This document shows, piece by piece, positions 44,979-53,848 of a stretch of DNA of 59,891 nucleotides; position 1 is the first letter of the stretch; each line of letters begins with the position of its first letter. The notes under the pieces were generated by a model, which saw only the letters and a program-made list of their open reading frames with translations, was not told the origin of the DNA and did not search any database. Source of the stretch: a virus; IMG/VR virus record IMGVR_UViG_3300043425_000307, positions 1-59,891 of that record; one strand, 5' to 3'. Both the position numbers and the translations under genes were made by a program.

Positions 44979-46028
44979 ATGGCAAATAAAAATTTTATAG
45001 TACATAATGGTCTTGAAGTTGGTGGTGTTAAAATATTCGCAGCCAACAGCGACATTATTACTACGGGTAATTTAACTAGCACGAACTCGGCAAGTATTCA
45101 GCAAATTGCAGTGACAAAATATGTAATGCAATTGCCTGACAATCTAGGAGCACCTGCTTGGTATAAGTTAGGCACATTTAGTGTTAACAGTGGTGCTGGT
45201 GCGGGCGAAGCACTTGAGATTATTATCACAGCAGGTGCAGGTTTTGCTGGCGAAAGTGATAGTAAAGATTTTCTTGTAGTCAGATTCTTGTCAGGCGGCT
45301 CTCCTAATATAGAAAGTAGATTCTATAGTCTAGGACATAAGCAATCTATAACAGACATGAAAGTAAAGTCTGTATCAGGAGTAGGTACGGGCACAAGTTG
45401 GGACGTATACGTAAGGGTGGCAGCAGATGTTGGTAAAGGGTTTGCTGAGGTACGCACCACTACAGAAGCAAAATTTACCTGGATTAACACAGTAGACAGT
45501 GATCCAGGTTCAGCAGCAGCAAATTTAGTAGTTGCATCGGACAAGTTAATTACTGCCAGTAGTAATGTGGTAGTTCAAAGCGGTAATTTGTATGTAGGTG
45601 GAAACATTTATCAGCAAGGTCAATTGGTTTCTACATCGTCTGGTAATGGTATGCTAACAGCCACACTAACTGGTGGTGGCACAGTTGGTCCATTTAATTT
45701 ACCATACACACCCGCTGACGCAGACCAAGTATCTGTTTGGTGGAACGGTATCTATCAACCAAAAGATACATATACTATTTCTGGCAATCAAATTACGTTT
45801 TCTGAAGCCATTCCTACCGGCACCAGGGCAGAGGTCAAGATATTAGCCGGCGCCGGCGCACAATTATTAGGAACACTAGGGGACATTAATTTTACCACAT
45901 CTCCTACAAACGGACAATTCTTACAATATAACTCCGCTCAAGGTAAATGGGTAGCTGCTACATCGTCATCTGAAGCGTCAGTGACTGAGACTGCAATTAA
46001 GTATGCGGTAGTTTTTGGCGGACTTTAA
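44979..46028 (+). CDS. Fibre-associated virion protein (349 aa)
   Basis: A 349-aa protein. Residues 1-45 start with FIVHNGLEVGGVKIFAANS, a fibre N-terminal pattern. About 50-185 is a beta-sandwich-like domain (YKLGTFSVNSGAG, EALEIIITAGAGF, SRFYSLGHKQSIT) that resembles the compact C-terminal domain of the preceding gene. About 225-290 is the shared GPFNLPYTP...WWNGIYQPKDTYTISG module. The end contains FLQYNSAQGKWVAAT. AGGGGAAC lies before the ATG at 44979. No further function can be read. Confidence 0.65.
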   Translation: MANKNFIVHNGLEVGGVKIFAANSDIITTGNLTSTNSASIQQIAVTKYVMQLPDNLGAPAWYKLGTFSVNSGAGAGEALEIIITAGAGFAGESDSKDFLVVRFLSGGSPNIESRFYSLGHKQSITDMKVKSVSGVGTGTSWDVYVRVAADVGKGFAEVRTTTEAKFTWINTVDSDPGSAAANLVVASDKLITASSNVVVQSGNLYVGGNIYQQGQLVSTSSGNGMLTATLTGGGTVGPFNLPYTPADADQVSVWWNGIYQPKDTYTISGNQITFSEAIPTGTRAEVKILAGAGAQLLGTLGDINFTTSPTNGQFLQYNSAQGKWVAATSSSEASVTETAIKYAVVFGGL

Positions 46029-46032
46029 ATTT

Positions 46033-46040
46033 AATAAATA
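46033..46040 (+). promoter_or_regulatory. T4-type late promoter for the 859-aa virion gene
   Basis: AATAAATA on the plus strand, 27 nt before the ATG at 46068, with AGGAAAAGG as ribosome site between them. Confidence 0.55.
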
Positions 46041-46067
46041 TAACATAGGAAAAGGATTTTTGAACAT

Positions 46068-48647
46068 ATGGCAAAGAAAACTTACACCAGCGGGTATCAA
46101 TTTACTCCAGGTACTTCGGGCAATACCGTTGTAACACTACCAGAAAAAGCTACACCAGAACAAATACTGTTAATCATTCACGTACCGAGTAAAACTACAC
46201 TGTACTCGTTTAACGATTCTACATTTAACAATGTGGTTTTTAGTTATGTACAGCGAAGCTATTCGGTAGCAGGAAACACTGTTTCGGGATCAACCGCAAT
46301 TGCAATGACCGGTGGTCAATACAGTGCATTAAAATACAACAACGGCGGCGTGGGACAAGGTTGGAGAATTTCTGGCACAGGCATGCCTTTGCAGGGCAAT
46401 GTTGTGGATTACACTGATGGTGTTAGCACAATTTTCCTAGACGTACCAGCTACAGCCACTGGAACCAATGTAAGTTTGACTTACACTGACGCTAGTTATG
46501 TGACTAGATTAAGTAATATTCCTGTTGATACATCAGCATACAGTGCTGATGATAAATTATTGATTATCACCGATGCGGAACCTGCTCCATTGGTTTCGTT
46601 TAGAGATTTCTTGGTAGATCCAGTTGGCAAATTAAGAGTGTCAACTCCACAGTCGTTAATTGACACAGACTTTGAATACGGACCTCAACCAACCAAATGG
46701 CAAACCCTATCATTGATCAACAATCAATTTGCCAGTTATGGGCGCAACACAGATGCAACATTGACTGCAAACGTTGCAACCATGCAAGGAAACGGTACAT
46801 CAATTGTTTCAGTGACCACGGCTACAGCACACGGACTTACAGACGGGCAACCAATTCAGGTGGTTGGTACTACAGACGAACAGGCAAACGGTCAATTCTT
46901 GGTATCAAATACAGGGGCAACGTCGTTTAGATACACAGGATTAGGCACTGTCACTGCAGGATCAATATTACAGAACGGAGTGGCAATTATACCAGGTGCA
47001 TTCTTCACTGGTGCAAATATTGCAATTACAGCAGTAAAAACTTTTGGTAATACTACAGTACAAGTTATCTCTCAGACTGCTCACGGTCTAGAAGTCAATA
47101 ACACAATTTCTGTAGTTAATTTTGCTACCGCAGCAGTAAACGGAGCACACACAATTGCTACACAATCTAACAGTAGAGCATTTGAATATACAATCACCAG
47201 CTCGCCAACTGCCGGTTCATCGGCAGCAGGTAATGTGTATGTAAGGCCACAAGGTATTGCTTATGCTCAGCCACAAGATGGTGGCATTGTAATGACTACC
47301 AATGATACACAACCTAATGCACGTATTATTAGACAGAGTCGTAAGTATTTCCGCTACCAATCAGGTAAAGGCGTTCAGGTGTCGTTCGCTGTTGCGTTCA
47401 ATAACCCAGCACAGCCTACTAGCAGTATTGCTAACCGTGCCGGTGTATTTGATGATCAGAACGGAGCATTTTTTGAGTGGGATGGTGGTACACTTTGGGC
47501 AGTAAGACGTAGTTCAGTTAGACAAGGAACAGGTACTGTCACTGTGACCAACGGTTCCGGATTGATATCAGGTTCGGGTACGCAATTCCAGACTGAATTC
47601 TCGGTTGGTAGCCGAGTGGTTATCAAAGGTCAAAGCTACAAAGTGGCACAAATTAACAGCGACACCAGCATGGAAGTGGTACCTGCTTATCGTGCAGATC
47701 CTACCATCACAACTTTGTCTGGTGTACGAATCAGCGTCACAGTAGATGCACGTATTCCGCAATCAGGATTCAACATTGACAAAGCAGATGGAACTGGTTT
47801 ATCTGGCTTCCAACTAGACATCAACAAGATCCTGATGTGGTACATTGACTATGCATGGTACGGCGCTGGTACAATTCGTTTTGGTGTCAAAGATCAAGAC
47901 GGTGAAATAACGTACTTACATAAATTTGTACACGGCAACAACAAGATTGAAGCTTATTTTAGAGCAGGTAATTTGCCCATTAGATACGAAGTTGTTAACG
48001 TGGGTACACCTTCATACGCTCCGACCCTGTTCCATTGGGGTACATCATTGATAATGGATGGTAGGTTTGATGAAGATAGAGGTTATACATTCTCTAGAGC
48101 AGGCACACTTAATAGTGTTAACACCGGCAATCCGTATTGCTTGTTAAACATCAGACTGGCTCCAACTGCTGATAACGGTATTGCAGCCGGATATGGTGTT
48201 CGCGATCTTACAAACCGCATGCAGCTATGGCCACTAGGTTGCGACGTAGCTTCAACCGACTCGGTTATTGTCAGCGTCATTTTAAATGGTACATTGAGCA
48301 GTCCGAGTCCAAATTGGCAGAATGTGGGAGGTAATAGCCTAACACAATATGATGATGCTGCTACTGTAGTGACCGGCGGAGAAGTAGTGTTCCAAGCATA
48401 CACACAACCAGCACCGGCTCGTCAAACCTATTTTAACTACTTTGGTCAACCAATCACAACTGGTGTTAACTTTGGTGTCACAAGTTTTGACCTAAGCAAG
48501 ATTAAAGAATTAAACAATGGTATTTTGGGAGGATTTGAAACATATCCTAACGGCCCAGATACATTGAGTATTGTGGTGCAACCGTTAAACGCCAACGTTG
48601 CGTACACTGCTAGAGCAAGTTTGCGTTGGCAAGAAAACCAGGCATAA
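46068..48647 (+). CDS. Large virion structural protein (859 aa)
   Basis: An 859-aa protein unlike the Gly-Asn repeat fibres. It is richer in aromatic residues and has apparently globular domains: NTVVTLPEKATPEQILLIIH near the start; two ~85-residue units near 245 and 325, each with a 'TTVQVISQTAHGLEVNN' or 'VSVTTATAHGLTDGQ' core; VSFAVAFNNPAQP near 445; and a central GTIRFGVKDQDGEITYLHKF then IEAYFRAGNLPIRYEVVN (about 605-650). The two 'AHGL' units are an internal duplication of a small beta domain. It is probably a tail or fibre-base protein; the family is not identified with certainty. It has its own late promoter. Confidence 0.65.
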   Translation: MAKKTYTSGYQFTPGTSGNTVVTLPEKATPEQILLIIHVPSKTTLYSFNDSTFNNVVFSYVQRSYSVAGNTVSGSTAIAMTGGQYSALKYNNGGVGQGWRISGTGMPLQGNVVDYTDGVSTIFLDVPATATGTNVSLTYTDASYVTRLSNIPVDTSAYSADDKLLIITDAEPAPLVSFRDFLVDPVGKLRVSTPQSLIDTDFEYGPQPTKWQTLSLINNQFASYGRNTDATLTANVATMQGNGTSIVSVTTATAHGLTDGQPIQVVGTTDEQANGQFLVSNTGATSFRYTGLGTVTAGSILQNGVAIIPGAFFTGANIAITAVKTFGNTTVQVISQTAHGLEVNNTISVVNFATAAVNGAHTIATQSNSRAFEYTITSSPTAGSSAAGNVYVRPQGIAYAQPQDGGIVMTTNDTQPNARIIRQSRKYFRYQSGKGVQVSFAVAFNNPAQPTSSIANRAGVFDDQNGAFFEWDGGTLWAVRRSSVRQGTGTVTVTNGSGLISGSGTQFQTEFSVGSRVVIKGQSYKVAQINSDTSMEVVPAYRADPTITTLSGVRISVTVDARIPQSGFNIDKADGTGLSGFQLDINKILMWYIDYAWYGAGTIRFGVKDQDGEITYLHKFVHGNNKIEAYFRAGNLPIRYEVVNVGTPSYAPTLFHWGTSLIMDGRFDEDRGYTFSRAGTLNSVNTGNPYCLLNIRLAPTADNGIAAGYGVRDLTNRMQLWPLGCDVASTDSVIVSVILNGTLSSPSPNWQNVGGNSLTQYDDAATVVTGGEVVFQAYTQPAPARQTYFNYFGQPITTGVNFGVTSFDLSKIKELNNGILGGFETYPNGPDTLSIVVQPLNANVAYTARASLRWQENQA

Positions 48648-48662
48648 AAAGGAAAAGAAATT

Positions 48663-49181
48663 ATGGCATTACAAAGAATAGAAACAACTGGGGGCGGAAA
48701 TCCTATTAGATTTAATGGGAATGTACAACCCCAGGCAAATGCAAACGTATATTTAGGAAATTTAACTTTTAGGTTTGCTACTATCTATGGTGTGTCGCAC
48801 AATGCCTTGTACGCTGACTTGGCTGAAATGTATACAGCTGATCAGCTGTATGGTCCTGGTACTGTTGTACAGTTTGGTGGAACAGAAGAAATTACACAAG
48901 CCAGCCCCGGTACAACACGAGTGGCTGGCGTAGTATCTACTAATCCTGCTTACTTAATGAACGATAGTTTAACAGGTAGTCATATCACCGCGGTCGCACT
49001 TATTGGGCGAGTCCCTTGCCAAGTATTAGGCCCAGTAGAAAAAGGCGATATGCTTGTTTCTGCAGGCGGTGGCTTTGCTAGTGCTTGTAGTAGCCCAACA
49101 GTTGGGTCAGTTATCGGAAAAGCTTTAGAAAACTTTAACGGTGAATCTGGTACAATTGAAGTAGTAGTAGGGCGTTTATAA
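48663..49181 (+). CDS. Stand-alone copy of the fibre C-terminal 'YADLAE' domain
   Basis: A 172-aa protein whose residues ~50-172 match the C-terminus of the 674-aa fibre two genes on: both have the order YADLAE(M/I)Y, Y(G/A)xGTVVxFGG, AGV(V/I)STNPAY(L/I)MN, GRVPCQVLGPV.KGD and a final IEVVVGR. The same domain ends many phage fibre proteins and may help fold, trimerise or cap the fibre. Here it is expressed alone with only a short N-terminal piece (ANVYLGNLTFRFATIYG). It may be an adaptor or a remnant of a longer fibre whose upstream part was lost. The last gene before a terminator. Confidence 0.7.
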   Translation: MALQRIETTGGGNPIRFNGNVQPQANANVYLGNLTFRFATIYGVSHNALYADLAEMYTADQLYGPGTVVQFGGTEEITQASPGTTRVAGVVSTNPAYLMNDSLTGSHITAVALIGRVPCQVLGPVEKGDMLVSAGGGFASACSSPTVGSVIGKALENFNGESGTIEVVVGRL

Positions 49182-49204
49182 AAACACTACAAACTAAAAA
49201 ATAT

Positions 49205-49223
49205 AAGGGCCGCAAGGCCCTTT
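49205..49223 (+). terminator. Rho-independent terminator inside the fibre cluster
   Basis: AAGGGCC and GGCCCTT pair across a GCAA loop, followed by a short TATTTA tail. The hairpin core AGGGCCGCAAGGCCCT is the same as in the gp23 terminator at 36619. The T-run is weaker, so read-through may occur. Confidence 0.7.
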
Positions 49224-49230
49224 ATTTACG

Positions 49231-49238
49231 GCTAAATA
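49231..49238 (+). promoter_or_regulatory. Late promoter for the second fibre operon
   Basis: GCTAAATA directly after the terminator and 19 nt before the ATG at 49258. The same octamer occurs at 59874 on the minus strand before the gp14-like gene. Confidence 0.5.
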
Positions 49239-49257
49239 TTGCATAACGGATGAAACG

Positions 49258-51282
49258 ATGGCATTAACTAGACCAAAATACAGCAACATTGTTGACACTG
49301 ACTACAAAGCTAGCTGTAGAATTGTAACCACAACAAATATTACCTTAAGTGGTGGCGCACCAAACACATACGACGGCGTAAGTTTAGCAGCAGGTGACCG
49401 TATTTTGGTAGCAGGACAGAGCACAGCAAGTCAGAACGGTATTTACATAGTGCAAACGCTGGGTGCAGGAAGCAACGGAACTTGGGTCCGCAGTTTTGAC
49501 GCCAATTCTAGCGATCGAGTCACGCCTGGTTTAACTACCACAATCGAGGACGGAACTTATGTTGGAAAAGCCTGGCGCTTGACTACAGGCAATCCTATTA
49601 CGCTTGGTACCACTAATTTAACTTTTGTTGATTCTGCAGGTGCAGCAGGTGGTGTTGCAGGAGCCAATAGAAATGTTCAGTACAACAGTTCAGGCGCATT
49701 TGCTGGCGCAGCTGATTTTAACTATTACGCTGAAACTGGTAATGTTATTGCCACTGGAAACGTTATACTAGGTAATTCGACTACTAGTAATGTGGTTATT
49801 AATTCAATTACAGAATCTATTTCGTCAACTACAGGTGCTCTGGTTGTTAAAGGTGGAGCCGGCATAGTTGGAAATCTTTTTGTCACTGGAAACATATTTG
49901 CTTCGAATCTGCTGTCAATTGCATCGCATACATTAAATGTACAAGATCCTTTATTGTATTTAAATGCCAACGTTGCTTATCCGTACATATACGATATTGG
50001 ATTTTTTAGCCACTTCGTTGGCGGCAGCGCAAACGTTTATCAACATACCGGCCTTGTTCGAGATTACACTACAAATCAATGGAACCTGTTTAGTAATGTG
50101 ACTTCGGAGCCAGGTGCTACAATAAATTGGTCTGACCCAGGATTAGTATACGATCCACTAAGAATTGGATCGTTAACCATTGACAGCAATATTATACCAA
50201 GCAGCGGTAATGTAAGAGTGCAAGGTCACGTAATTCCAGATGCAAATGTCACCTATAGCTTGGGTTCAAGCAATCTAAGATGGAAGGATCTTTGGTTAAG
50301 CGGTAATACAATCTATCTTGGACCAGAGTCAATGAGTGTAGACTCGTCCGGTCGATGGTCTTTCACTAGCGGTGGTACTACAGTTAATTTAGGTTCAAAT
50401 GTAGAATTTAATCCTCCATCGGCCAATATCGCCGGAAACACAACTGTGGGTAGTCTTTATACAGGATCAGGGGTATTCTGGTCAGCAAACAACGAACCCT
50501 TTACTGGTATAAAATTTACAGCAGCAAGTACTGCACCTAGTTCGCCTAGACTTGGTGATTATTGGTACGACACTGATACAGACATTTTATTTTCTAGAAT
50601 ATCAGATGGAACAAGTAGTCTTTGGGTAGATACTGGTTCAGCCGCAGCAAACGTGGCCAATGTTTTAGTAGCCAACACCATAATAGTAAATCAGACTCTG
50701 ACAGCAGGAAATCTCGTAATCAACAGTAATGCAGCAATTACAAGAGGGTTAACAGCCAACACATTAAGCACTACAAGACTGCTTTCGGTCAATTCAGATG
50801 GGCAAACAATAGCCATTGCCAATGGTGGAACCAACGGCGTTGGTAATATTGGATCATCGGGTGCATCGTTTAATACAATTTTTGCTAGAGCAACGTCAGC
50901 ACAATATGCTGACTTGGCCGAGATTTATGAATCAGACAGCAACTACGCTGCTGGTACAGTTGTGGTATTTGGCGGAGCAAAAGAAATTACTATTTCTACC
51001 GTAGATCATGATTCAAGAATAGCTGGGGTGATTTCTACCAATCCGGCTTATATAATGAATTCAACTGCTAACGGGTTGCCAGTTGCACTTACAGGAAGAG
51101 TTCCGTGCCAAGTTCTTGGACCAGTGACCAAAGGCGATCTGTTGGTATCAAGTTCAACGTCAGGAGCAGCCGAACGATTAAATATTTTAAAGTATACTCC
51201 AGGTTGTGTAATAGGCAAGAGCCTTGAAGATATAAAGGACAACGAATTGAAAATAATTGAAGTTGTGGTAGGGAGATTTTAA
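49258..51282 (+). CDS. Tail fibre protein with C-terminal 'YADLAE' domain (674 aa)
   Basis: A 674-aa protein. The N-terminal ~130 residues form a distinct domain (CRIVTTTNITLSGG, GDRILVAGQSTASQNGIYIV, WRLTTGNPITLGTTNLTF) found in many phage fibres and likely to attach the fibre. Then come SSTTGALVVKGGAGIVGNLF (about 190), the NVTYSLGSSNLRWKDLWLSG unit (about 330-350), GDYWYDTDTDILFSR (about 440), and the C-terminal ~130 residues homologous to the 172-aa protein at 48663. It ends IIEVVVGRF. The stop overlaps the next ATG by one base (TAATG), so translation is coupled. A tail fibre role is well supported by composition and modules; the receptor is unknown. Confidence 0.75.
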   Translation: MALTRPKYSNIVDTDYKASCRIVTTTNITLSGGAPNTYDGVSLAAGDRILVAGQSTASQNGIYIVQTLGAGSNGTWVRSFDANSSDRVTPGLTTTIEDGTYVGKAWRLTTGNPITLGTTNLTFVDSAGAAGGVAGANRNVQYNSSGAFAGAADFNYYAETGNVIATGNVILGNSTTSNVVINSITESISSTTGALVVKGGAGIVGNLFVTGNIFASNLLSIASHTLNVQDPLLYLNANVAYPYIYDIGFFSHFVGGSANVYQHTGLVRDYTTNQWNLFSNVTSEPGATINWSDPGLVYDPLRIGSLTIDSNIIPSSGNVRVQGHVIPDANVTYSLGSSNLRWKDLWLSGNTIYLGPESMSVDSSGRWSFTSGGTTVNLGSNVEFNPPSANIAGNTTVGSLYTGSGVFWSANNEPFTGIKFTAASTAPSSPRLGDYWYDTDTDILFSRISDGTSSLWVDTGSAAANVANVLVANTIIVNQTLTAGNLVINSNAAITRGLTANTLSTTRLLSVNSDGQTIAIANGGTNGVGNIGSSGASFNTIFARATSAQYADLAEIYESDSNYAAGTVVVFGGAKEITISTVDHDSRIAGVISTNPAYIMNSTANGLPVALTGRVPCQVLGPVTKGDLLVSSSTSGAAERLNILKYTPGCVIGKSLEDIKDNELKIIEVVVGRF

Positions 51283-52127
51283 TGTCTTTTCCAACTAACC
51301 CAACAAACGGTCAACAGGCCATTGTAAACAATGTTGTTTACACCTATAACTCAACAAAAGACGCTTGGGTAAGAACATCTAATGCATCAGCTACCTTAAC
51401 TTTTGACAAATTGGTATTGACTAATTCTGGTAGTGATTCTTTAACAACATCCGGAGGGATAACCACCACTGGAAATATTTTTGCCGGTACAACAAACGGC
51501 AATGGTTATCGGATGTATGTTAATAACAACGGTGCTGGTACCACCGGCACAATGTATGTGTCTGCATCAGTGGGCAATTCTGGAAATGGTGTGGTAATTG
51601 ATTCAACTGCTAGATCAGTGTTTGACAATGCAGTACCAATGCTGCATTTAATTGCTAGAGATGGTAGCGTGGCACTATCAACTACAGTTCGCGGTAATAC
51701 TGTCATTGGAGCCACTACTGCTTCTACGTCAACAGACACAGGAGCATTGGTAGTTCGAGGTGGCGTGGGTATTGCTGGAGAAGTAATAGCAGCCGGAAAC
51801 ATAGTTGCTGCGTCCCCAATTCCGTCAACATCCACAACTACAGGTGCATTGGTTGTCGCTGGCGGTATAGGAGTAGCTGGAAATATTAACACTTCTGGAC
51901 TTATTAGTACTACTGGAAATATTAGCACCAGCGGAAATATCAGTACAACTAATAATCTTACAGCAGCAAGAGTAAACAATACTGGACAATTTTATTATAA
52001 CACAAGAACTATCTCAGCAAATGTGACAATTGCTGCCACAGAAAATGCTATGAGTGTTGGCCCAATGACAATAGCCGATGGAGTTGAAGTAGTAATTGCC
52101 GACGGCGGCGAATGGAGTATTGTATAA
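51282..52127 (+). CDS. Short fibre-type protein with tandem repeat units (281 aa)
   Basis: A 281-aa protein. The start, PTNPTNGQQAIVNNVVYTYN, resembles N-terminal caps of other phage fibres. The middle has two successive copies of the STSTxTGALVVxGGxGxAG unit (about 150-170 and 185-205). After it comes a run of NISTSGNISTTNN-like short repeats, then a compact end with VTIAATENAMSVGPMTIADG, a sequence ending seen on many phage virion proteins. It overlaps the upstream stop by one base and the next gene begins 1 nt after its own stop. It is probably a side-fibre or fibre-tip component. Confidence 0.7.
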   Translation: MSFPTNPTNGQQAIVNNVVYTYNSTKDAWVRTSNASATLTFDKLVLTNSGSDSLTTSGGITTTGNIFAGTTNGNGYRMYVNNNGAGTTGTMYVSASVGNSGNGVVIDSTARSVFDNAVPMLHLIARDGSVALSTTVRGNTVIGATTASTSTDTGALVVRGGVGIAGEVIAAGNIVAASPIPSTSTTTGALVVAGGIGVAGNINTSGLISTTGNISTSGNISTTNNLTAARVNNTGQFYYNTRTISANVTIAATENAMSVGPMTIADGVEVVIADGGEWSIV

Positions 52128-52128
52128 T

Positions 52129-52716
52129 ATGAGTAATCTAACAGTTAGCGGACTGTCAGGCACAGTGTCTAACAACAATCAAATTCTTGTGACCAATGGG
52201 CATACACTAATTAATCCTGGATCTATAATACAATGTAAAGTCACAAGGTACGACACACAAACTACATACACTACTGGTACTGGCTTAAATGGCGTGGAAT
52301 TGACAGACTTGCGAGTAAGTATCACACCAAAGCGAGCCAATAGTTTAATTGTGTGCCAGTTTCAAGTGCATGGCGAAGGCGCATCGGACCACAATTATAT
52401 ATTCAGAGTATTTAAAAACGGTACAGTGCCTGCAGGAACATATGCTGGTTATAACACAGCAGCCGGCGATAATCACTGGTCTGGTATTGCAATGGCATTG
52501 CCGTACGAAGGTGATTACAGCTCCACACCATTTACACAAAATTTTATGTATTATGATTTTCCTGGAGTCACTAGTGCCATTACTTACGCACCTGGAGTCA
52601 AGGTATCGGCGGCCACTAGTTATGTTTGGTATTTGAATAGAACAGTTAGCAGCACTGGCACTACTAATCAAGAAAACGGTGTAAGTGTAAGCATTGCTTG
52701 GGAAATAGCACAGTGA
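52129..52716 (+). CDS. Small tail protein, duplicated pair A, copy 1
   Basis: A 195-aa beta-rich protein with GSIIQCKVTRYDTQTTYTTG (about 30-49), LRVSITPKRANS, VFKNGTVPAG, LPYEGDYSSTPFT and the end ENGVSVSIAWEIAQ. The next gene encodes a clear paralogue with the same blocks in the same order. I chose the ATG at 52129, directly after the previous stop, over the TTG at 52096. The pattern (LRVSI.PKRANS...V.GE...N) is common in small phage virion proteins thought to sit at tail or fibre tips. Its stop overlaps the GTG of the paralogue. Confidence 0.65.
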   Translation: MSNLTVSGLSGTVSNNNQILVTNGHTLINPGSIIQCKVTRYDTQTTYTTGTGLNGVELTDLRVSITPKRANSLIVCQFQVHGEGASDHNYIFRVFKNGTVPAGTYAGYNTAAGDNHWSGIAMALPYEGDYSSTPFTQNFMYYDFPGVTSAITYAPGVKVSAATSYVWYLNRTVSSTGTTNQENGVSVSIAWEIAQ

Positions 52717-53294
52717 CCGTATTAACAGTAGGAAATATCAAAGCCTTATCTGGCAACACAATAGTCATGCCCGGCGGCCATTCTATAATAAGCCCTGGCT
52801 CAGTTATACAATGTGTAATCACGCGGTATGATGCGCCAACAACTTACACAACCGGAAATAGCTTAGGTGGTGTAGAAATGACAGATTTAAGAGTCAGCAT
52901 CAGACCAAAAAGATCTAATAGCATGATAATGTGTACATTTCAGGTATTTGGCGAAGGTGCTAGCACACACGATTATGTAATGACTATTTTTAAAAACGGT
53001 GCCGTCCCTGATGGTCCGTATGCTGGCTTTAATAATCAAGCCGGAAGACAATTCTGGTCAGGCTATGCCATGCCGCTGCCATACGAAACAGATTATAACA
53101 GCACACCATTCACATCAACCATGAGATACTTTGATTTTCCTAAAACAACAGATTTGATTACCTACGCCCCGGGAGTGCAGAATACAGCAGGAACTAGTTA
53201 TACCTGGTTCTTGAATCGAACAGCGGGCAGTCTTGGGACTACCAATTATGAAAATGGCTCAAGTATAAGTATGGCCTGGGAGATTGCACAATGA
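52713..53294 (+). CDS. Small tail protein, duplicated pair A, copy 2
   Basis: A 193-aa paralogue of the previous gene: GSVIQCVITRYDAPTTYTTG, LRVSIRPKRSNS, IFKNGAVPDG, LPYETDYNSTPFT and ENGSSISMAWEIAQ align throughout. I chose the GTG at 52713, which overlaps the upstream stop as GTGA, over a TTG at 52698. The overlap matches the ATGA and TAATG overlaps of its neighbours and indicates coupled translation. The copies differ most in loops between conserved blocks, as expected when duplicated tail proteins diverge in binding properties; that reading is inferred. Confidence 0.65.
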   Translation: MTVLTVGNIKALSGNTIVMPGGHSIISPGSVIQCVITRYDAPTTYTTGNSLGGVEMTDLRVSIRPKRSNSMIMCTFQVFGEGASTHDYVMTIFKNGAVPDGPYAGFNNQAGRQFWSGYAMPLPYETDYNSTPFTSTMRYFDFPKTTDLITYAPGVQNTAGTSYTWFLNRTAGSLGTTNYENGSSISMAWEIAQ

Positions 53295-53848
53295 CATTAC
53301 GAGTAGATCAAATTACAGCATCAGCTGGAACTGGCAATATTGTTATTCCTGCTAACACTAGATTTGTAGGGACAGATCCGGGCACGTTCGACGGACCTCC
53401 AAGAGTTGGCGGCATAGTTCAAATGGTCACAGCCAATGCCATGCCAATCTCACATTTGAGTGTAGCCTCCACTGGAGAGGTGGCCGCACCCCTAACTGCA
53501 AGTATCACACCCAGATATGCCACTAGTAAGATTCGAGTAGAGTCGTGGTCCACTATGCAATATGGAGCATCCGGGAACCCAATGTGTTTACTATTATATA
53601 GGGATATTGGCGGCGCCGGGTACAATGTGTTGACACCCCTAACTGGCGCAGCGTCTAGATACGCATACGGGTGGAGTTATATACAATCCAATTGGAATTC
53701 AGCAGTCCATACATATCTAGATTCGCCAAACACAACATCTACAGTGACCTATAGGGTGAATTACAGAAATTGGGCAGGAACAACAACTAATTATTTCACA
53801 CACCAGTATATGGAATACGGCTGGACATTAACGGAGATATACGCCTAA
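53291..53848 (+). CDS. Small tail protein, duplicated pair B, copy 1
   Basis: A 185-aa protein starting MTLRVDQITASAGTGNIVIP, with PPRVGGIVQMV, ASITPRYATSKIRVE, a Tyr/Trp-rich middle (YAYGWSYIQSNW) and the end HQYMEYGWTLTEIYA. The 'ITPRYATSKI' block resembles 'ITPKRANSLI' of pair A, so both pairs may share one ancestral fold. The start overlaps the upstream stop as ATGA and the stop overlaps the next start as TAATG. It is probably a tail-tip protein. Confidence 0.65.
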   Translation: MTLRVDQITASAGTGNIVIPANTRFVGTDPGTFDGPPRVGGIVQMVTANAMPISHLSVASTGEVAAPLTASITPRYATSKIRVESWSTMQYGASGNPMCLLLYRDIGGAGYNVLTPLTGAASRYAYGWSYIQSNWNSAVHTYLDSPNTTSTVTYRVNYRNWAGTTTNYFTHQYMEYGWTLTEIYA

